A stretch of 64,000 nt of DNA from Exophiala sp. HKRS030 (GCA_023897205.1 JAHWDD010000003.1:5583665-5647664); one strand, 5' to 3'. Positions 10,742-22,510 are shown, counted from the first letter of the stretch. The notes: generated by a model not told the origin, from the sequence alone. A program made the numbers and translations.

Positions 10742-12335
10742 ATGCCTGAACATGGGACATCTTGTATTGAGACTGGAGAAAGTGTTCAGCCACCTTACAC
10801 CACCTTCACAACACAAGAAAAGCGACTTCTGATAGCCCTTCTTGGGTTCGCGACCATCACCTCACCACTTACTGCGACAATCTACTTCCCTCTCCTTCCC
10901 TTCTACAGCGCCACTTCGAGGCTTCTGCTCAAGCCATAAACCTTACTATTACAATATATATTATATTTCAAGCTGTATCTCCAGCAATCTTTGGACCACT
11001 TTCTGACTCGGTCGGAAGACGACCCATCTCTCTCCTCACTGTCTTGATATATCTCATCGCAAACCTCGGATTAGCAATAAACAGAAACAGCTATGGTGCT
11101 CTCCTTGGACTCAGGGCATTGCAGAGCCTGGGAGCGAGCGCTGCTTTCGCAGTCAGCTACGGTGTGGTCGCCGACGTCTGTGTGCCGAGCGAACGGGGAG
11201 CAATGCTCGGACCAGTAAGTATGGCTTTGAATCTGGGTGCATGCATAGGACCGATCATTGGTGGATGGGTAGCTTATTCAAGTGGAACGTTCACCTGGGT
11301 TTTCTGGGCATTGGTCATTATCAGTGGACTACTACTCATCCTTCTTGGGACTTTTTTGCCCGAGACTGCACGCTCCCGAGTACAGAATGGTTCCGGCAGG
11401 GCGGAGTTGACTTGGTGGGAGCAGACGTGGTGGAAAGCCACTATGGCGTGGGCATCTCGTCGCTACGCACGTGGAAGGACAAACTTCAATCGTGAGCTCC
11501 ACGATCAAGAAACGAAGCGAAGGCGATCAACACACAAAGGTAGCCGTATTGGTAATCCATTTGCGAGTTTGCGAATCATCTTTCACAGGGACGCTTTAGC
11601 CGTTTTGTGGATGCATGGCTCCTTCTACACTGTCGACTACGCTCTTGTTGCGGCAATTCCCAACATCTATAAATCGATTTATGGATTTAGTGAGTTAACA
11701 ATTGGGTTGTCTTATCTCCCACGTGGAGTAGGCATCATCGTTGGGGATATTGTGTCGGCAGGGCAATGGACCACAACTACAAAGTTACTGCCAAACAAAT
11801 CAACTGGACAGTGGACAGTGTTTCAGGCGACAACTTGAAGGAATTTCCCATCGAACGTGCCCGGTCCAGAGGAAGCCGGTGGCTCCTTGTGCTATCCACT
11901 GCTGGCTTGATTGGTTATGGTTGGGCAATCCACTGTACCGTCCATTTTGCGGTTCTGTTGGTCTTCCAGTTTTTCCAGGGCTTCGTAGGCACATGGTTCT
12001 ACACCACCTACAATACGCTCTTAGTGGATGTCTTCCCTCAGAGTCCGAGCACGGCTGCAGCATCCGCCAGCATCGTCCGTTGTGCCATGGCTGCTGCTGG
12101 TGTGGCATTGTTGCAGCCTGTGCTGACCGTGGCTGGTTACGGGTGGTTCTTTAGTGCTCTTGGCCTTTGGAGTGGCTCATTTGGATGCGTGGCTATCTGG
12201 TGCATCAGATTGAAAGGGATGAGTTGGCGAAAGCATAGAGAGGAACACCAGGATGCTTCACATGTCGCCAACAATACTGTTCAGCCATGCATCAATACTC
12301 GCCGGGATGATTCTCTGGAAGCTCATAAATGCTAA
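10742..12335 (+). CDS. MFS transporter, drug:H+ antiporter-1 (QDR-like); two one-base frame breaks
   Basis: No introns. The ATG at 10742 opens a hydrophilic N-terminus followed by a transmembrane helix (LLIALLGFATITSPLTATIY). The next block has INLTITIYIIFQAVSP and the DHA1 signature GPLSDSVGRRP. Later come RALQSLGASAAFAV, LGPVSMALNLGACIGPIIGG and FLPETAR, then a long charged central loop, then MDHNYKVTAKQINWTV and PIERARSRGS, which are typical of fungal quinidine-resistance-type transporters. The reading frame breaks twice by one missing base: at the CCC run 10898-10900 and near the GG at 11757-11758. Adding one base at each gives an uninterrupted 531-residue transporter of normal family length, with about twelve membrane segments. 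It heads the co-directional gene run and may export a pathway product. The substrate is unknown. Confidence 0.82.
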
Positions 12336-13108
12336 ATCTGTAACTTGAAAGCCTCGAAATAAAGTCATCTGCGAAGAGTGACATCATTCAATCTTCGCTC
12401 CCCTGTTTGTTACATTATTACATTTCGCACTCTGTCATTTGTTCAATGGCGACCGACCACTTACGCTTTCGCACTTCTGTTCGGGCCGAGGGCGGTCTCC
12501 AATTCCTTCTGTGCATCTTAATCCCTTTCCTTAATACCGCACTGTAACCATCAAAGCTATGCGTTTCCAAATCACTGCCGATCTTGCACATGATCGTGAT
12601 GAGTGCCTATGAATCTCATACAATCCCGTTTTGTTGAACCACAGGACTTGTGACTCAAGAGTCGTGAATACTAGAGAACTTCGCGTTCAATGTCGGATAG
12701 GTCGGCAAATGAGCATGTCCAGGTTTCGACCTCACCTGCCCGTGCTCAGCCAATTCTTGATCATATGAACTCAGCCGATTGCCCATCAAGGATGATCATC
12801 CGTGCCGCATTTTGAAGCTGAGTTTCGTAACTGGTCAATCTCTAAAGTTCGCTCTGATGTTTTTGCGGCATTCAAAATTCGATGAAACGTTCCCGAAATC
12901 GGGAATCTCATGACTTACTAGCTGACGACGCTGATGACAGGTAAGAATGGCTAAAGTTACGTTCGTGGTAGGGTTACATATAATACCTGTAGGTTGGCTT
13001 CTGGCATCACAAAATATTTACAAGCATTCATCGCAACTCTATCACAGAAAACCAAATATCAACAGAGCGCCTTCGGCACCCGTTTGGTGTCGACTACCAA
13101 CAACCACA
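12336..13108. other. Intergenic; upstream region of the decarboxylase-like gene
   Basis: No gene was seen. A TATA-like stretch (acatataatacc) lies at about 12976-12987, roughly 120 bp before the chosen ATG, which argues that the longer upstream ATG at 12947 is not used. Confidence 0.45.
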
Positions 13109-14569
13109 ATGGCAACACCATCAAGCAACCCACAGGGCTATACAGGTCGACTTTCCCATTGGATCCACGAGGTCTCAATCAAGGATGTTCCTGAAGAGAT
13201 CACGACTCGCGCCAAATACCTTATCTTGGACGGCATTGCGTGCGGTCTTGTCGCGACGCATTTGCCATGGTCCGAGACCGCGGCGAGAGGTGTATTCAAG
13301 ATGGAGCCTGAAGGCCAATGTACCGTGATAGGATGGGGAGGGAAGAAATTATCACCTCTCGCCGCCGCTCTCCTGAACAGCACTTTCATTCAAGGCTTTG
13401 AGCTCGATGACTATCATTCCGTTGCACCATTGCATTCTTGCTCGATTTTGATACCTGCTCTGTTTGCCGCCGTTGAGTCGAACAGCCAACAGATTTTCTC
13501 CGGTCAGGACTTCCTCAAGGCCTTTATCGTCGGCTGTGAGGTCGGCCCTCGTGTTGGTCTAGCTTTGCACGGTGCCGATCTATTGTCTCGGGGCTGGCAC
13601 AGCGGAGCCGTACAAGGGCCATCTGCTTCTGCAGCAGCAGTATCATCGCTTCTTGGTCTCGAACCACAGAATGTGGAGTGGGCACTGGGTATTGCATGCA
13701 CCCAAGCTGGTGGATTAATGTCGGCACAGTTTGGCTCAATGGCGAAGCGAATGCAGCATGGGTTCGCCTCACGGAATGGCCTTTTCGCAGGCCTGATGGC
13801 AAAGGAAGGATATACAGGGATCCAAGAAGTGTTTGAGACCCCTTACGGTGGGTTTCTCAGCTGTTTTGGTCAGGGCGCCAGCTTAGAGCCAAAATCTCTC
13901 CCTGAAGAGCTGGTCAATGGTCTAGGTGAATATTGGCAGCTTTTGGGTATTCGAGTCAAGTTACATGCTTGCATGGCCGCACTGCACGGCACCATCGACT
14001 GCGTGGCAAATTTGCAGAAGCAGTATCCAGACTTATTCGCTAAGGAAAACCTCTCGAATATCGACGCGATAACCACGCAACACAGCAAACCTGCATTCGA
14101 GCACGGGGGATGGAAAGTTCCATTGGATGAGCCGCTAAGCTCGACAGCTGCTCAGATGTCAATACAGTATGCTGCTTCCGCACAGTTGGAGGATGGAGAA
14201 GTCCTCATGGCACAATTTAGTGCCGACAAGCTAAACAGGCCAGCGCTCAAATCTTTGATGGCAAAGATCACGCCAACACATAACCCAGAATTCGACTCTA
14301 CAAAATCCATGGGCTGGACGACTGTTGTGTCAGTGCGATTCAGGGATGGACAGGAGGTCGCAAACCGAACAAACGGGCCTAAAGGGATTACACCGCCTGC
14401 TACCAATCAAGATATCATTGACAAGTGGCGAATGTTGGTCCGTGATGTTATTGACAAAGAGCGGATGACTGCAATCGAAGCTTGCGTGCTAGGCTTAGGT
14501 TCACTTGACGACATTCAGCAGTTGATCAACTTGCTTGAGTCGACGGTAAAGTGTCCCATTCAAGTATGA
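13109..14569 (+). CDS. MmgE/PrpD family enzyme, cis-aconitate decarboxylase-like
   Basis: One exon, 486 residues from the ATG at 13109. The frame also runs upstream to an ATG at 12947, adding 54 residues without family character. The shorter form matches the length of Aspergillus terreus CadA (about 490) as I remember it. Matching landmarks include RAKYLILDGIAC, PWSE, ELDDYHSVAPLHS (residues 98-110, with Asp100/101, His103), GWHSGAV (His164), GIACTQAGGLMSAQFG and MAKRMQHGFASRNGL (Lys213). The acidic, histidine and lysine positions correspond to active-site residues known in CadA/ACOD1. This family includes 2-methylcitrate dehydratases and cis-aconitate decarboxylase (itaconate formation). The overall pattern reads closer to CadA than to PrpD. 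Activity on cis-aconitate or an alkylated analogue is inference. It follows a transporter gene on the same strand, as in itaconate-type loci. Confidence 0.85.
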   Translation: MATPSSNPQGYTGRLSHWIHEVSIKDVPEEITTRAKYLILDGIACGLVATHLPWSETAARGVFKMEPEGQCTVIGWGGKKLSPLAAALLNSTFIQGFELDDYHSVAPLHSCSILIPALFAAVESNSQQIFSGQDFLKAFIVGCEVGPRVGLALHGADLLSRGWHSGAVQGPSASAAAVSSLLGLEPQNVEWALGIACTQAGGLMSAQFGSMAKRMQHGFASRNGLFAGLMAKEGYTGIQEVFETPYGGFLSCFGQGASLEPKSLPEELVNGLGEYWQLLGIRVKLHACMAALHGTIDCVANLQKQYPDLFAKENLSNIDAITTQHSKPAFEHGGWKVPLDEPLSSTAAQMSIQYAASAQLEDGEVLMAQFSADKLNRPALKSLMAKITPTHNPEFDSTKSMGWTTVVSVRFRDGQEVANRTNGPKGITPPATNQDIIDKWRMLVRDVIDKERMTAIEACVLGLGSLDDIQQLINLLESTVKCPIQV

Positions 14570-15542
14570 AGTTTCATTTTATTTTGCATGGCAACATGCT
14601 TGAAGGATTGATAATGCAGCCGTGAAAATGGTCCAGGACGTCGATTCTTAACTTTTGGGGTCACGAGAAAATGAATGAATACATAATAACCATGAACAGT
14701 TCTGCCATTGGACAATGTTTGGAGATCATCATGAACCTTGGGTCCCTTACCAATGCCGTAAATTGAGATGAGTCGTGATTGTGCGCCGTGATGCCTGCAG
14801 ATGCCCTGCACGGTCCTTCGGCCCTAATGACGCTATATCCATTCTCCGGAGTGCACAGGCACACAGGATGACAAGCGAGTGCTTAGGCGTGCTTAGGCGT
14901 GGATTTGTGGGGTTGATGGCCAGAAGAGTCCATTGAAGTCCACTCGAAGTACTGCCCAGCAAAATAAGAGAGTTAAAGCCACCCGAAACACTTTCCACCG
15001 CGGCCGCACTTGAGAGCACCTAGGCTGCAGGATAGTGTCTCAATTGGAAAATCGATGCAAGAAATGATGCAAGCGGCCGTTTCTTTTCGCTGCCACACAC
15101 CGTATCTCCGAATTTCCTCCCCCGACTCGAGGCTGGAGCAGGTAATAATCCCCAAATATACCTCAGAATCTCAAGTCACACTGACTGACGTGTAACGGTC
15201 TCGGTGCCTGATGGGTACGGCTTCCGAGCCGACACCCTCGACAGGGGGAGGACTCGTTCGAGGCCCGTTACAAAGCATACTACGATGCGCAAATCAACCC
15301 CACCAGTATCGCGACGCCATTGCGGCTCTCGACCGCAACCGCAAACCATGGAAAAGGTTCAGGTACACCCGATCGACCGACTGACTTGGCACTTTCGGGA
15401 CGGAGCAATAACGGTCGAAGTGCCCGACTTCAGCACTGTTCTGGCAATAGATAAAACCTTTGGTCCCAGCGAACAAGCAACTACCACAGTGCTGCTTCAA
15501 CTTCTTCACAAATATCATTGAAAACCCAATCACAACGTCAAA
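14570..15542. other. Intergenic
   Basis: No gene was recognised in about 970 bases. A short direct duplication (gtgcttaggc twice) sits near 14879-14898. Confidence 0.55.
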
Positions 15543-16509
15543 ATGGCATCAAAATACGGATTCGACACAACGGGGGAAACCGTGGTCCAAGATTTGAAGG
15601 CCCAAATCGAGGGAAAGGTCGTCCTGACTACTGGTGTGTCACCGGGGGCCTCGGAGCGGTTTTTGTTGAACAAATTGCTGTGGCAAATCCAAAGCTGTTA
15701 ATTCTGGCCGGCCGAGATGTGTCAAAAGTCGAGACTACGGCAAAGAAGATCTCCGAGATCACAAACGGGGCTGTAGCGACACGGATCTTGAAACTCGACC
15801 TCAGCTCGCTAGCAAAAGTGCGCGAAGCAGCCGCAGTTGTGAACTCCTACTCGGAATCCATCGACGTGCTCGTCAACAACGCCGCCATCATGGCAGTACC
15901 TTATGCCACAACCCGGACGGCTTTGAGAGCCAATTCGGTATCAACCATCTTGGCCCATGGCTCTTCACCAATCTCATCATCGACAAAGTTCTTTCTTCAT
16001 CCCAGCCGAGGATTGTATTCGTATCCAGTGATGGTCACAGAAGGAGTCCGATAAGACATAAAGATCCCGGTTTCTACAACGGTACGGCTTACAACAAATG
16101 GCGTGCATACGGGCAAGCGAAGACGGCAAACATATTATCTGCGACTGCCCTGGCTGAAAAATTTGGCGATAAAGGGCTTGTAGCTGTCAGCCTTCACCCC
16201 GGCGTGATTTACACAAATCTTGGGAATCACCTGGACCATCAAAAGGATTTCGCCGAAGTCTTAGCACTGGACAGGGAGCTGGGCATCTCTGAGGGTGACC
16301 AGGCGGGGTTCACCTTCAAAAGCTTAAGCCAAGGAGTCGCAACGCATGTCTTCGCAGCGTTTGAACCCACACTTAAAGACTACAATGGAAGATATCTCGA
16401 TAATTCGCAGGTGGTAGATCTGGACGAACTTGATCCACATGTGATCGGTAGTCGAGAAGCAAGAAAGCTCTGGAAGCTAAGTGAGAAATTGGTTGGAGAG
16501 ACTTTCTAG
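15543..16509 (+). CDS. Short-chain dehydrogenase, Bli-4/retinol-dehydrogenase-like; two one-base frame breaks
   Basis: From the ATG at 15543 the protein reads KYGFDTTGETVV, IEGKVVLTTGVSPGGLGA (NAD(P)-binding TGxxxGxG form), ILAGRD, DVLVNNAAIM, an IVFVSSDG strand, the catalytic YxxxK as YGQAK, and SLHPGVIYTNL. That is a complete classical SDR of about 322 residues. The frame is lost by one base at the GGGGG run 15644-15648 and again at the CCC run 15912-15914. On each side the protein continues the same family without gap. The family is often annotated as light-induced alcohol dehydrogenase or retinol dehydrogenase-like. The substrate cannot be read from sequence. It sits in the co-directional run between the decarboxylase-like enzyme and the glycosyltransferase. 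Confidence 0.82.
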
Positions 16510-17197
16510 GTATGCAGGCAAAGTATGAAGGATCAGACAGAAGAGAAAAAAACTGATCTGTTGAGAGAGCTGCTTTTACCTTCTCGAGGATGATCAAGCG
16601 CTTGAACGAATGAGGAATAAGTAAGAGTAGATATCGATCATGACCAGTTCCACTCCTCTGGGCACCAGTCCGGGTGAAATCATGAGGACAATAGCGCAAA
16701 ATAGAGAATACACTCCTTCAGTCATTTTTTTGATCCTGTACAGCGCCGAGCAGGACAAGACGCCCTCACAGCCTAAGAAATCATTTTTGCACATTACGCG
16801 CTAAACCACAATCAACAGTGAACAAACACGTGCTTGATTGGTTGATGTCGACCATAATCGGTCTGGGCGTGAGTTATTGACTTCCAGCTAAAAGCCACTT
16901 CCTGCTCGTGAGTTGGGGGAAAATCCAGCCCCCAAGACGATCTCACCGTCCCTCTCAGAATAAATAGTGTCCAAGCTCAAAACCTAACTGGCTACTTAAC
17001 GATCTCTGCTTCTTCTATGCCGCAATCGACCTTCTCACACAAGAGTCAACTACTCTCAAGCCAGTACGATATCGACAAGTTATCAACATCTGATCATTCA
17101 CACTGCTATCAAGGGTATTATGTGGCCTAGCTTGGCCTAGATCTTCCCCGCTTCGCTTCCATTATCTTGATCGGCCAGTGTTCGGATACCCTGAACC
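16510..17197. other. Intergenic; upstream region of the glycosyltransferase
   Basis: No gene was seen in about 690 bases. A TATA-like sequence (gaataaatag) lies near 16959-16968. Confidence 0.45.
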
Positions 17198-19717
17198 ATG
17201 GCAAGTGAGACGCCACCTGCTTACTCACCAGCGGACAACTCAAATCAGAGCGGGACAAGCTCATTGACATTGAATGAACCTGACACGGCGAGACCATTCG
17301 GATTTGAGCAGGACGGCATCAATACCCAAGTAACAGTTGGGGTGAGTGGCAGTATACCCGTGCCAATTCGGCTATCTTATCAATAATGAAAACTCACACT
17401 CCATTTAGATGACGGGCGTGTCAATATCAACATCAGCAAGAGCGATGCAAGGCTAGCGCAGCAGATTGAGCATATCAGGTTGAATGCGCAGCAGGAAGAA
17501 CCAGAAACAACGACACTACCACCTTCATACTCCGCAGACAGTAACTCAGTGGCACCACCAGCACTCAATATTGTCATCCAGATTGTTGGTTCACGAGGTG
17601 ACGTACAGCCATTCATTGCGCTTGGGCAAGTGCTCAAAAAGAAGTATGGACATCGTATCCGTCTTGCCACGCACGGGGTATTTAAGAACTTCGTTGAAGA
17701 GAATGACCTCGAATTCTTCGACATTGGAGGGGACCCGGCTGAGCTCATGGCATTCGTAGGTAACCCTTCATCAGGATCTCGACTGTGACGAAGGGAGTAC
17801 TTTCTGCTTCAAGCACATCCATTTTGGATTAATGACTGACAAAAAGTCATATCATAGATGGTCAAAAATCCCGGACTTATCCCAAACATGAAATCCATTC
17901 AAGCAGGGGACATCGGCAAAAGGCAGAAGGGTATATATCAGATATTGCAAGGGTGCTGGAGGTCATGTGCCGATCTGACCGAGGTGGAAAAGGATGAGCA
18001 GAGCCAGTCGAAGACGAAACCATTCGTTGCGCACGCCATCATCGCCAATCCGCCAAGTTTTGCTCATATTCATTGCGCCGAGAAACTCGGGATTCCAGTA
18101 CACCTCATGTTCACGTATGAAGAAACCGTCGACAAATCCGATGCAAGATATCGCTGACTCGCATTTTTAGCATGCCATGGTCACCCACCAAAGAATTCCC
18201 CCAGCCAATCGCAAACATCAAATCGACTGCTGCCGGACGTAACACGACAAATGAGAGCAGTTATGCTGTTGTTGAAATGCTGACGTGGCAAGGCCTTGCA
18301 AATGTGACCAACAAATTCAGAAGGGAAGTTTTGGGTTTACCAGAATTGTCGGCTGCCGCTGCAACTACCATGATAGAACGACTTCGGATCCCTTATACCT
18401 ATTGCTGGTAAGTTGTTTACTAATTTGCTTTTAATCCTGCCTTACGATGATATCAGGTCTCCGGCACTCATTCCTAAACCTCAAGATTGGGGTTCACATA
18501 TCGATGTCGCAGGATTTTACTTCTTATCTCTCGCTTCAAAGTATCAGCCTCCGGATGATCTCGCAGAATTTCTGGCCGCCGGTCCACCTCCAGTATATAT
18601 CGGTTTTGGCTCAATAGTGGTGGATGATCCTGACGCGATGACGAAGCTGATATTCGAAGCTGTCAAAAAGACAGGACAGAGAGCGCTAGTCTCTAAAGGC
18701 TGGGGTGGTATTGGAGGTGATAAGCTAGAGAAGCCTGAAGGAATATTCATGCTAGGTAACTGTCCTCACGATTGGCTCTTCAAGCACGTTTCAGCTGTCG
18801 TGCATCATGGTGGAGCTGGAACAACTGCCGCTGGAATCGCACTTGGCAGACCGACGGTGATTGTACCTTTTTTTGGTGACCAACCATTCTGGGGATCGAT
18901 GGTGGCTCGTGCTGGGGCAGGTCCGGCACCCATTCATCACAAGCAACTTACGGCTGAAGGCCTCGCCAACGCCATTCTTGAGGCCTTGAAGCCAGAGACC
19001 CTTGAACGTGCAAAGGCACTGGGAGAGAAGATACACGAGGAGAAAGGCGCGGAGACGGGTGCAGAGTGTTTCCACAAACAACTTGATGTCGACAGTCTGC
19101 GGTGTGCCTTGTCCCCAGAGCGTGTGGCTGTGTGGCGAGTCAAGACGAATGATTCCAAGAAAGGCATTCGATTGAGTACCTTTGCCGCCACCGTTTTAGC
19201 CAATGAAGGGATTTTAGATATCAACCGGATCAAGTTATATCGGCCACACGAATGGCGTCCCGATGAACTCTGCATGACGCAAAACCTCAGCAATGCCAAT
19301 CCCATGATCAGCCTGGCTGGTTCAGTAGCATCTGGCATCATCAATTGGCCAGTCAACGCTGCCAAAGCATGGGGAGGAGTTGTGATAGAACCATATAAGG
19401 GAGCGAAGAAAAGAGGTTGGCGAGGGTTCGGGAATGGATTAAAGTCAGGCATTGGCGGCGTCCTCTTCCCTCGCCGAAGTCGCATCGGCGGGCAAGGCTA
19501 TAGTTTACGGGCGATATACGACTCAATGAAAGACCGTATGGATTCGGACACTTTGAGTTTCATACTCGCGACCAGGTTTGCAGAAGGGTTTGAAGCATTA
19601 AGAAACTCAACTGAAGAGGAACGAGCAGAAGTGGTCAAGAAATGGACCGAGATGGCCCCTGATCTGAAGCTGGAAAGGAAGAAACTGCACAAGTGTCCTA
19701 CAAAGGCGTCAGATTAG
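17198..19717 (+). CDS. GT28/UDP-glucosyltransferase, sterol glucosyltransferase (Atg26)-like, short form
   Basis: Five exons (17198-17351, 17409-17755, 17858-18114, 18171-18407, 18457-19717) give 751 residues. The GT28 N-domain starts with [33 protein letters not shown] and the [11 protein letters not shown] block follow. The nucleotide-sugar domain has [30 protein letters not shown] and [20 protein letters not shown], the donor-binding signature of Atg26/UGT51-type enzymes. The PH/GRAM membrane module of full Atg26 is absent. Instead the last 200 residues are glycine-rich and amphipathic ([16 protein letters not shown]). The first intron is ambiguous: the stronger GTGAGT donor at 17342 is out of phase by one base, so I used the GTATAC donor at 17352, which keeps frame. 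The acceptor substrate may be a sterol or a pathway product; this is not resolved. Confidence 0.85.
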
Positions 19718-21044
19718 ACATTGAAGAGAAAGTTATGGAGACATGGTAACACATCTCCATTCCGGACGACATTTCGAGTTCTAGACCTGGATTGAGGGAG
19801 GCAATAGTTAAAGCCGAGACGGACAAGCAGGAAACTTTTCTGCGCAGCCACAGCAACAGTGCATCTATTGCGTATCTTTGTACATTTTGATAGTCACCAA
19901 CAGCTGCAACCAGAACTGGTAACTCTTGAGTGTTTGTGGCCTCGAAATACTACGACAAGTTCGTCGAACTGTCAGTCTCGATTGATGTTCGTCAAGTCGG
20001 CTCAGTTCTCTTCGATGAATTCGGAGAATGAACAACCACTGCCTAGGTACGTGATTATTGTCCCGCTTCAGCTCTCCAACATGAAAAGATAGCTCAATAA
20101 GTCAATGCAACTTGGCCCAGCCGATTATTCAGTTCCCAAGCATGCCGGGGAAACGGAAAACTATATTGTTCAATCCATGTACTTATGGACAGTAGCGCTC
20201 TCTGCCTTTACCTCCTTAGCTTTCTTCGCTATCGCCATTCTCAGCATCGAAAGTCATCATCCGAAGTCCGTCAGTTTTGATCGGGGATATGCTTTGATAA
20301 CGGTATCACAGCCAGAAAGGTGTCACTCATATGTCGATGAAGACACTTGCCGTCCATCTCAGAGTCGTGCGCTGGGCTGCATCTTTTACTTGCAAATTGC
20401 TGCAGGTTTGCAGATCACTCCTTGTACATGATAGTGTGCAGGGGAAGCAGAACCAAACCTACGGTGAACATTTATATCTTGAGCAATTCGAGCCGTAACC
20501 GTGTCCACATCTTCGTTTTCGACTCGTTATCAGCTTCTTTCCGAGAACCCGGAATGAGGCACATTGAGGTTCTTGTAAGTTCGATATTCCTCGTTCGATT
20601 GTTCATAGCCGCCACTGCCACTCGTGTCGAACCAAACAACACTCCAAAAGAAGAAGGAATTTGACTCACAGTGTAGCTGCACTTCTGGTAACCCACTTCT
20701 GCATGAAAGGAGATGTATTCCTAGCGTAAGACATTCCCGCACATGTCGGAGGCTCCGATAATATGTGATGTGAGCATAACTGCTCTCCAGGTCTTTCAGT
20801 ATCTTTCCCGTCAGGGGAACAGGAGACACCTCCGATCCGGGAGACAAAGCCGACCACCTGTGACATCTTCAGCGGGGACGTGGAGCGATGACAAAGTAGT
20901 GCTTATCTGGATAAGGTATTCGGCCGGACCGAGCCCCAATGACATCAAGCCACTCTTGTGACAGTGATGATACATCAATAAATCGGTAACCCCAATGTCG
21001 AAGCTTGAACTCAGTCTTAATCACACCAAGCAGGCATAACAGCA
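19718..21044. other. Intergenic with one doubtful small frame
   Basis: No recognised gene in 1.3 kb. An ATG frame at 20105-20431 (108 codons) contains one likely membrane helix (TVALSAFTSLAFFAIAILSI). It has no known family and no support from splicing, so I do not call it a gene. Confidence 0.4.
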
Positions 21045-21974
21045 ATGAGCAGCGATCTATTCAGTCTAATTGGACAGACGGCGGTCGTGACCGGAGCGGC
21101 GCGCGGCATCGGCCAAGCGATGGCAATTGGTCTCGCCGAGGCAGGGGCCGATATCATCCTCATTCTGGTAAGACGACATCCCGCTGAGACCAGCGCATCT
21201 CCAAGTAGAGAATTTCCTAAAATGACTAAGTACATGCTCCCGCAATAGAGACAAGCCTCTCAACAAGAAACGAAAACGACCATTGAAGGTCTCGGAAGAA
21301 AATGTCATATCTATACGGCCGATCTTAGCTCATCGGCAGCGACCGACGGTCTGATTGCACGCATTGCCAACGACCACGATTTCCAGATCCTCGTCAATGT
21401 GGCGGGGATCCAGCGACGGATCGCCGCGAAGGACTTCCCCGACGATGCTTACGATGAGGTATTGCAGACTAATTTGAAGGCGACTTTCACGCTGTCCCGG
21501 GATACGGGCAAGTACTGGATCGAGAAGGGGATCAAGGGTAAGATAATCAACACGGCAAGTCTGGCTTCGTTCCAGGGTGGAATTAATATGGCGGCGTATG
21601 CCGCGAGTAAAGGAGGTGTGCACTTGTTAACCAAGGCGTTGAGTAATGAGTGGGCGGGAAAGGGGATTAGGGTCAATGCTGTTGCTCCGGGGTAAGTGAA
21701 GCACATGCCGATTGAATGAGAGCTTGAAAGCTCAGACAATTGAAATCTTTGGCTGACTTGTGTTGGGGGCAGGTATATTGCCACTGACATGAATGCCGAT
21801 ACTCGAACGAATCCAGACACGACATACTACGATTCCATCACGACTCGAATTCCGGCCGGCAGATGGGGTGAACCGGTCGAGTTCAAAGGCGTGGTCGTAT
21901 TCTTGGCCAGTCAGGCCAGCAGCTATCTTACGGGACAGTCCATTGTTGTTGATGGGGGCTGGATGGCTAGATAA
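21045..21974 (+). CDS. Short-chain dehydrogenase, gluconate/3-oxoacyl-ACP reductase type
   Basis: Three exons (21045-21167, 21249-21691, 21773-21974), all junctions in phase, give 255 residues. The introns have GTAAGA and GTAAGT donors. Marks in order: the dinucleotide loop [35 protein letters not shown] (active Ser), YAASKGG (Tyr and Lys), VNAVAPGYIATDMN and the closing [13 protein letters not shown]. The sequence NVAG replaces the usual NNAG/NCAG turn. GIQRR is common in 2-deoxy-D-gluconate/2-keto-3-deoxygluconate dehydrogenases, so a sugar-acid or polyol substrate is a reasonable guess but unproved. Unlike the upstream SDR, this gene has no frame break. It lies in the same co-directional run. 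Confidence 0.88.
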
Positions 21975-22089
21975 GTAGATAGACAACTGAGTCATCCTCA
22001 CTATTTGATCTATCCTGGTATAAGCACTGCAACTCAGCGAACCTTACGCATGTACATGGGCTCCCAGTTGCTGAAGGTCGCCTCGCATT

Positions 22090-22510
22090 GTACACCATGC
22101 TGGGTTTAATTATGGACAAACTCGTCGAGTTGCTTCGCGACCTCGAAAGCAGTCGCCGGGAAGAATGAAGCCAAGAAATTGGTCTGTGAGATGGCCTGAT
22201 CAGTCTGATCCCAATTCAGTGCGCCAAACAGGTACTGACTAGCTGGTGAGCAATAGCTGCTCGGGCGCAAAAAGCCTCGGTAGCTTCAATGCTGGTCACT
22301 CGTCCTTCAGAGATTCTTAACAACAGTTCAGTTGCAGTTAGTTCGGTGATTTCCAGCTGACGAGTGTTCAGGAGACCGCATGTTCGAAGAATCTCGACGA
22401 CACTAGCATCTGGCTACGTTGGCAGAACATCGACGGGTAATTTCCAAGATGATGGAATTGCATCATGAAACACTACGTTGAGCCGCAAAAGAGATATTTT
22501 GCCAGTCCAT
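22090..22510 (-). pseudogene. Relic of the 5' part of a fungal amidase
   Basis: Translating the minus strand gives MDWQNISFAAQRSV from an ATG at 22510, then a stop. In the next frame come VVEILRTCGLLNTRQLEIT and LLLRISEGRVTSIEATEAF. These lead into CARAAIAHQLVS, the N-terminal block of amidase-signature enzymes. After another break come FFPATAFEVAKQLDEF and a weak HGV remnant. At least three stops or frame changes separate these pieces, and no catalytic Ser-Ser-Lys region follows, so this is a decayed 5' fragment. It points away from the flanking genes. Confidence 0.65.

Noticed and set aside
12947..13108. Upstream start adding 54 residues to the decarboxylase-like enzyme
   Set aside because: The added residues do not resemble the family, a TATA-like stretch lies inside, and the internal ATG gives the usual family length.
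20105..20431. Small one-helix protein
   Set aside because: It has a single hydrophobic helix and an ATG but no family or other support.
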